Origin: Chalara sp. BL73 | Taxonomy: Eukaryota; Ascomycota; Leotiomycetes; Helotiales | Assembly: GCA_918026815.1 (NCBI GenBank) | Contig: CAKJVC010000148.1 | Location: forward strand, 62,001-126,000 | Length of the DNA: 64,000 nt | Reading direction: 5' to 3' | Shown here: in pieces, positions 59,046 through 64,000 of the stretch | Layout: each line of letters opens with the position of its first letter | Position numbering within the stretch: the first letter of the stretch is position 1 | Notes under the pieces: model-generated | What the model saw: only the letters and a program-made list of their open reading frames with translations | What the model was told of the DNA's origin: nothing | Databases searched by the model: none | Program-made: the position numbers and the translations under genes

Positions 59046-59268
59046 ATGGAGCTAGTAAGGCAACACCCAGAAGATGAAGACGAAAACCTAGACGCTAGAA
59101 TTACATAAAGATGTAGATACTTCAGACCCTCAGCACGTACAAGTACCTGTCAACACGGTTGGCCCCTCGGATCTAAACACAGATCAACTGAAACAGCTGA
59201 ATCATGAAGAAAATGTACAGGTCACAAAAGGAGCATTCACTATTCAAAGAGCACCCTCTGTTGTGTAG
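59046..59268 (+). pseudogene. Possible short coding relic with a frame change
   Basis: From ATG 59046 the frame reads MELVRQHPEDEDENLD, acidic and protein-like, and hits a TAA at 59105. In another frame the same style continues as LELHKDVDTSDPQHVQVP through VGPSDLNTDQLKQLNHEENVQV to a TAG at 59266-59268. Together this looks like one disordered coding stretch broken by a frameshift, or chance. No homolog comes to mind. Confidence 0.2.
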
Positions 59269-59360
59269 CTGTTATTAGTAGCTGCCTCAAACTCCTTCTA
59301 TTGCAATCGTCTCGACATCACGGCGGAGCCAATAGATCATCATCTTCCCCCATCGACACA

Positions 59361-59401
59361 CGCACCCACACACACGCACGCACGCACAGAGAGAGAGAGA
59401 A
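59361..59401. repeat. Compound microsatellite (CA/CGCA then GA)
   Basis: A run of CACACGCACC/CACACACACG/CACG units passes directly into an AGAGAGAGAGAG run; purely low-complexity sequence in a gene-free area. Confidence 0.8.
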
Positions 59402-60107
59402 AGGAGTTGTATCTTAATCTGCACTATTTTCATTCATACATGAAGACATGTAGAATATGCTTATCCTGCTTGAGAGTCAAGACTCAAATTTATTTACGGA
59501 TATGATTACTTTTCCTTATCTTTGTGGCAGGTAGGTAAAGCTTTATTTGTGGCATATGCCTATAGCTTCTTCACCTAGGAAGGCATTCTCAAGCAGCTAA
59601 AGAGAGGCCATTCTTTTTTTTCCCCTGGTGTTCGAGGTACCCATGAAAACGGCCAGCTAAGGACGTGTCTTATGCAACTCGAACATAGAGATCAGTCCTG
59701 CTTGAAGCAAGTTCATCAGGTCAGCTAAATATCTACATGTTAGAAGCACCTTGCAACTACATAATATCCGAAGTTGTGATTATTACTCATGCGGCACTTG
59801 CTCGCTATTACTCATGAATGCAAATAGAACTCATCAAGTATGCGACGACAAAAATGCCGCCTGGAAAAGTTGCTCCAAAGCGCACGGAAATTCAATATCC
59901 CATTTTTATGGCCCATCCATGCAGTGCTTTGTGCTCAAACGCAACCAAAATACATATAGTACACTCCCTGGCCACTAGTCTACATCTGATAGCTGCGTAT
60001 AGGTGTTGTAAAATCGCTCCTTTTTGGCCAAATTACCAGCAAATCCATCGCGCTCCATCAAACTCTGGGTATCGATTCTCCTTCCACTTTTCATCCCCTG
60101 CCCATCT

Positions 60108-60624
60108 CTATGCGCCTCCGACGAGAATGTTATTGACTGGAATGTGAACTAGAAGCGAATGGTTAATAGCTGTCAACAGCTGATGAACTTGGATGTCATA
60201 CTGAGCTTTACGATGTACTGTATCTCTGTGTTAGTGTCTTCAAGTATATCAGTCAGATCGGACTTACACCGACTGCCCCCATGATGAGAAATCCAATGCC
60301 GACAGCTTGTGAGATTTTCAAAAATTCCCGACGGTCAGCTATATCAAATTTGTTAGTACGTGCAAATTCCTGCCCAAAGCGTTGAGATTATTGGGATGAA
60401 TCCTGTCCGCAAAGCCTCTACAAGGTGCCTGCGACTTCAATGGCAAGATAGTATATCAGAGTGGCTAAAAGAAGAGGTGCGTACGCTTTGTGCAACGATT
60501 GATGAATTGTGTGCTGTAGGAGAATATAAGTACTTGTATCATAGTAAAAGGTGTATTGGGTGGGTTACCCGTCGCGAATAAAATCCTTTGGGACATCGAG
60601 AAGCTCTTGGACCTGGTCTGCCAT
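60108..60624 (-). CDS. SSS1: Sec61 gamma subunit (Sss1) of the ER translocon
   Basis: Tail-anchored clamp subunit of the Sec61 channel for protein entry into the ER. Five exons (60624-60569, 60513-60485, 60338-60268, 60217-60202, 60148-60108) give 70 residues, the normal size. Exon 1 encodes MADQVQELLDVPKDFIRDG, exon 2 TQFINRCTK, exon 3 PDRREFLKISQAVGIGFLIMGAVG, exon 4 YIVKL, exon 5 IHIPVNNILVGGA. This is the complete family pattern, with the amphipathic N-terminal helix and a single membrane helix. Introns are 55, 146, 50 and 53 nt. Exon 4 is a 16-nt micro-exon. No single exon is long enough to show as an open frame, so the gene is easy to miss. Confidence 0.96.
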
Positions 60625-61497
60625 TTTGTACGAATATGATTAATTGATTGAGTTTGAGTTGAGTTTCTCTAATCGTAGTTGGTGAGGAGAGGTGGTCTTG
60701 CTGGCATGGGAAATATAAAGGCCAGATCAGGCTGGTGCTGAGGCTCTAGGGATATGCACTAAGCCCGAAGTTGCTTAGGGCTTGGGGCAACCTTTTATGG
60801 GGGCTTGTCCAACGCGACACCTCAGAGCTGCGCTGTCTCTCTCTCTCTCTCTCCCTTGCCTTGCGCTGCTGAACTTCATTGAAAGGGTCGCCTTTTCAGT
60901 TCACTCGACTCCTACGAACACCTCCGGTGATCGATAGATACTCTACCGATCTGCCTACTTTCTTTTTTATCGAAAAATTTCTAGGTGGTTGCGGGTGGTT
61001 TTCGGACAAGGCTGAGGTATTGGAAAGGAGGAATCTGGCAGAAAGGACTTTCTTACTTTTGCGGAGGATTCTTCTTTCCAATTGGCTCTTATTCAAATCG
61101 TGGATTCTCTAGCCTAGGAGAAGGATATCAAGGGTTCGCTGTACCGGTCCAAGAGGCCTTTGGTCCAAAGATTGCAAGCACAGAGCTTCGTCTTCATCTC
61201 CATTGTATCTGCATCTGCCAGAGGCGATCAGACGTTGATCTCAGTCATTCAAAGCAGTATCTTGATTCAGTCAGGAGTGTACGTATTTGTATTTTATCTT
61301 ATGTATTGTGAGATGGCTGCATGGCGAGAGAGCCGCGATATCCTATCTCCCTGTACTTACTTTTTTCAAGCGCTGATGTCTATGTTCTTGTTCAGCAGAA
61401 AGGTTTACTCTTTGGAAATATCCTCCCAAGCTACATTAATACAGAGCATTTTCCCAATTGACTACCAGAGACTTGATTTTCAAGCCTAGTCCCTACA
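60625..61497. promoter_or_regulatory. Divergent intergenic region between SSS1 and the RRM gene
   Basis: 873 bases holding two promoters. Includes a (CT)n tract at about 60835-60853, a common element of strong fungal promoters. Frames at 60879-61489 lack domains and are not called. Confidence 0.45.
60835..60853. repeat. (CT)n tract
   Basis: Uninterrupted CT dinucleotide run about 210 bases upstream of the SSS1 start. Confidence 0.85.
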
Positions 61498-62974
61498 ATG
61501 GCTGACGAAGAGTTCGACATCGATATCTATGGCGACAGCGTTGCCGATGATGGCCCATTCAAGAAGGATGAAGAAGGTGACGTAAAGATTGAAGGCATTG
61601 AGACGGTCACAGAAACCACTGCCGACGCGGTGACCAATGGAGAGAACGGAATAAAGCCAGAGGAGGAAGATGATGATTACGTTGACATCAAAGTTGGACC
61701 AACGGATCAAGAATCAACTCAGCAAATCAAGAGTACAGACGATTCAGGCCATAACACTTTAAGCATCCCCAAGCAAGCTCCTCAACAACAAGGCGTGAAG
61801 CGGAAAGAAGGTGCTGAAGAGCGTCCAATAGATCCCGGAGCAACCACAGCTCTCTTAGTCTCGGACTTACATTGGTGGAACACTGACGATGACTTACGTG
61901 GCTGGGTCAACCAGGCTCAAGTCGAGGATGAGCTGAAGGAGATCACCTTTTCCGAGCACAAGGTCAATGGCAAGAGTAAAGGGTATACCTGTCTCGTAAC
62001 GCTATCTATGGAAACCCTGGCTGATTTTGCATTATAGACAAGCATATGTCGAGTTCACATCACAAGGAGCTGCGACGGCTGCGAAACACAAGATCGACGA
62101 GTTCGGCCAGGGCCAGCAATATACCAAGAAGTTCACTGTTGTCTACACGAATCCTAATGTCAACCCATTTCGCACCCTACCAAAGGATGCTCCTGCGCGA
62201 GCTGGAAAGGACGGTGCAAATGGTCGAGCAACGTCAGCTGGTTATAATAATGATAGAGGAGGCCAGAATGGAGGATTTGGTGGCAATTTCAGGGGACGAA
62301 CTCCAGGCTATAATGCAAATCGCGGCAACATGAACAATAATATGAACAACTTCAACAACCGCAATTTCTCAGGGCCAGCGATGGGGAATATGGGCGCCTT
62401 CAATCAGTCAATGGGTGGCTTTCCTGGAAATCCCATGGGTGGTCAGTTCAATGGAGGTTTCAACCGTGGCGGTATGATGGGTAACATGCGTGGCAATATG
62501 AGAGGCGGACGAGGCGGCATGGGAAATAACATGATGGGCGGCGGAATGCCTATGGGCGGGATGCCAGGTGCAATGGGTGGGATGCCTATGAATATGGGTC
62601 AAATGGGTGGCATGCAAGGTATGAAGAACCCCAGCTTGGTTCCGGTCAATTCAACTGGGTCACACGTTACGCAGGTAGGCAAGGTCTATCCTGCTCAAGT
62701 GAACGTTGGCATGTCAGGTCCAGCGTCCATGACACCTCAGTTCCCCGAGTATCAGAGTTCATCCGGAACTACTTCCGTTTACCAGGCCCCAGTGTCTGTT
62801 TATACTTATTCTCAAGGTCCCCTACCAAATATAACAAAAGCTAAGATGCCGTTTGCTCCCACAGGCGGTGGTGGATTCCAACCTCACTTCAATCCTGCCT
62901 TCTTTCAACAGAATCAAGGAGCAGGAGGTGACTGGCAAAATCCCCATGGTGCTAAACGGCCAAGACCAGAGTGA
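61498..62974 (+). CDS. CFIm68/CPSF6-like RRM protein
   Basis: Likely RNA-binding protein of mRNA 3'-end processing or export. Exons 61498-61982 and 62038-62974 (intron 55 nt, GTATAC...TATAG) give 473 residues. An acidic N-terminus (1-65) has MADEEFDIDIYGD, which resembles the start of metazoan CPSF6/7. The single RRM (about 117-197) has TALLVSDLHWWNTDDDL, the WWxTDxDL signature of the CFIm68 RRM, then NGKSKGQAYVEF across the splice and a TVVYTNPN end. From about 215 on it is Gly/Asn/Met/Arg-rich with FRGR and RGGRGG motifs, low complexity, and it ends NPHGAKRPRPE, a nuclear-localisation-like basic tail. An hnRNP-like role is the alternative; the WW signature makes CFIm68 kinship the better guess. 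Confidence 0.85.
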
Positions 62975-63449
62975 AAGCACCCTTACTTGGGTAGTCTACT
63001 GCGTTCCTGAAGTTGTTGCTCTCTTACAGCCAAATGAATGGAGCTAAGGGGAATTGGCATTGGGTGGGTGATGACAAGGCGTTTTTCGGGATTGCGGAGC
63101 ATATACCAACATTAGGTTAGCACTCAATTCTTCTTGCATGTCGTTCTTAAAACTTTGTATACTAGACGGCGTTCGAAAGTGAAAAGCGTGAATTATGAAC
63201 ACATTTATTGATTGGGGTATTGCTTTCTTTGTCTGTGACTTCTTAAACAGCTGGAGTCGAGGGTGGAAGTCACTACTCGTTGAGAGTTCTCCTGTTCTGG
63301 GGGAATATTGTAGGAAACCACCTTCCAGGTTGCCTTCCTGCAACATGATCTGTACTCTCCGTCTGTCTTATTATGTTCCTCCGAGCACCGCCTTCGAACT
63401 AATTACCCAATTTACATATCAGGATATAACTACAAAGTCGTGCGAGATC
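62975..63449. other. Intergenic region before the CNNM-like gene
   Basis: 475 bases; RRM gene 3' end and the next promoter. The frame from 63195 runs into the membrane-protein gene, but the part before 63450 lacks protein character. Confidence 0.4.
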
Positions 63450-64000
63450 ATGAACCATCCAGACGACTATGATGCCCCAGCCCTAATCATGCAAAGATCG
63501 AATGAAGTATGCTCCAACAGTTCGATAAGCTCTAGTGGGAAGAGACATTTTGTATACTCAATATATACGGATGGGCTCTGGTATGGCATGCTTGTTGTCG
63601 CCCTGATTGTCTTAACACTTTATGCTCTACTCACTGGATTAATATTGGCGGTCTGCGGGCCTGAGATGACCTGGTTGCGGCTTCGAAGTGTTACAGGAAC
63701 GCCTAAGGAACGGTAATTCCTAATCTCTTCGACCGACTTACCTGAAATCTAACAGTATCATAGAAAGCGGGCTCGAGTAGTGACTCGGTTGCAACGTCAC
63801 TCGTCTTGGATGCTCTGTATGTCATCTAAGAAAACTTGTATACTTAAGAGCACTGACAGACTATGGAGGCTCTTTAATCTTATGTACCGTGATATGCGCA
63901 GAAGGGCTCCCTTTCATCATACAAGGACTCTGGAATCATACAGGACAATCACAATGGGTGCCTGTGCTCGCCTCGACAATAATGGTGGCCTTGTGTGCAG
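63450..64000 (+). CDS. Diverged CNNM/DUF21-type membrane protein, 5' part (3' truncated by window edge)
   Basis: CNNM/CorC proteins carry a DUF21 membrane domain followed by CBS domains and act in magnesium or other divalent-ion handling. Visible exons: 63450-63712, 63764-63816 and 63860-64000, all in phase; introns 51 and 43 nt. A hydrophilic N-terminus with possible N-glycosylation (CSNSS) leads into a first membrane helix (LWYGMLVVALIVLTLYALLTGLILAV). Then comes CGPEMTWLRLRSVTGTPKERKRARVV, which lines up with the DUF21 pattern GLxxxxLxxLxSGxxKERxxAxxV. Another helix follows (GGSLILCTVICAEGLPFII) and then QWVPVLASTIMVAL at the window end. Typical hallmarks such as SNxxxNExLP are altered (CTVICAEGLP), so function may differ. 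The rest lies outside. Confidence 0.7.

Larger units (their letters stand above)
56401..60107. other. Gene-poor region (3.7 kb) between bZIP and SSS1
   Basis: No confident gene. The first several hundred bases should be the bZIP promoter and leader. Two stretches look faintly coding without a start: 58021-58311 plus (97 stop-free codons, ordinary amino-acid mix) and 59046-59268 plus (see separate entry). Simple repeats and a hairpin are listed separately. Confidence 0.45.

Noticed and set aside
63195..63449. N-terminal extension of the CNNM-like protein from ATG 63195
   Set aside because: Extra 85 residues look like untranslated leader and include no feature; ATG 63450 gives a natural hydrophilic N-terminus.
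1..64000. tRNA, rRNA, CRISPR arrays, transposase genes
   Set aside because: No B-box-like arm with a foldable cloverleaf, no regular spacer-repeat array and no transposase or reverse-transcriptase motif seen by eye; a tRNAscan or RepeatMasker run would be decisive.

Overview
The window is nuclear DNA from a filamentous ascomycete (Pezizomycotina; a Leotiomycetes-like fungus is a guess from general feel, not shown). Signs are many short introns (mostly 42-190 nt, GT...CTAAC/CTRAC...AG), fungal-specific families (DASH kinetochore subunits, 2EXR proteins, Met8-Met1 fusion siroheme enzyme) and dense single-copy housekeeping genes alternating with AT-rich gene-poor stretches. I rebuilt gene models by reading splice sites by eye; every multi-exon model keeps frame across all junctions and gives a protein of normal length for its family.

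Layout. 1-4.7 kb: the C-terminus of SPC19 (DASH complex), MET1 (siroheme synthesis, minus) and a 2EXR-domain protein with a heptad coiled coil. 4.7-8.3 kb: AT-rich desert. 8.3-10.5 kb: an uncharacterised single-pass surface glycoprotein. 10.5-13.8 kb: second desert. 13.8-29.6 kb: a carbohydrate block with a secreted GH3 beta-glucosidase, a small Cys-rich protein, an epoxide hydrolase, a cytosolic YicI-like GH31 alpha-xylosidase divergent from a second secreted GH3, a D-amino-acid oxidase and an MFS sugar porter. 30.8-31.5 kb: a decayed 2EXR copy. 33-35.4 kb: secreted GH5 exo-beta-1,3-glucanase and a DJ-1/PfpI protein. 36-42 kb: SLH1, the Ski2-like helicase of ribosome quality control. 42.6-45.1 kb: an 811-residue disordered protein. 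45-47.8 kb: desert. 47.8-56.4 kb: profilin, GOT1, IES6, DAD4, ARP5 and an AP-1-like bZIP factor. 56.4-60.1 kb: desert with doubtful coding relics. 60.1-64 kb: SSS1 (Sec61 gamma), a CFIm68-like RRM protein and the 5' part of a diverged CNNM/DUF21 membrane protein that runs off the window.

How genes may work together. The most interesting grouping is GH3 + cytosolic GH31 + sugar porter, which fits a xyloglucan-oligosaccharide (isoprimeverose) uptake and breakdown route; this is inference. IES6 and ARP5, whose products form one module of the INO80 chromatin remodeller, lie about 1 kb apart and flank DAD4, a tiny five-exon DASH gene whose first coding exon is only the ATG. Three genes (DAD4, SSS1, profilin) are built wholly or partly from exons too short to show as open reading frames.
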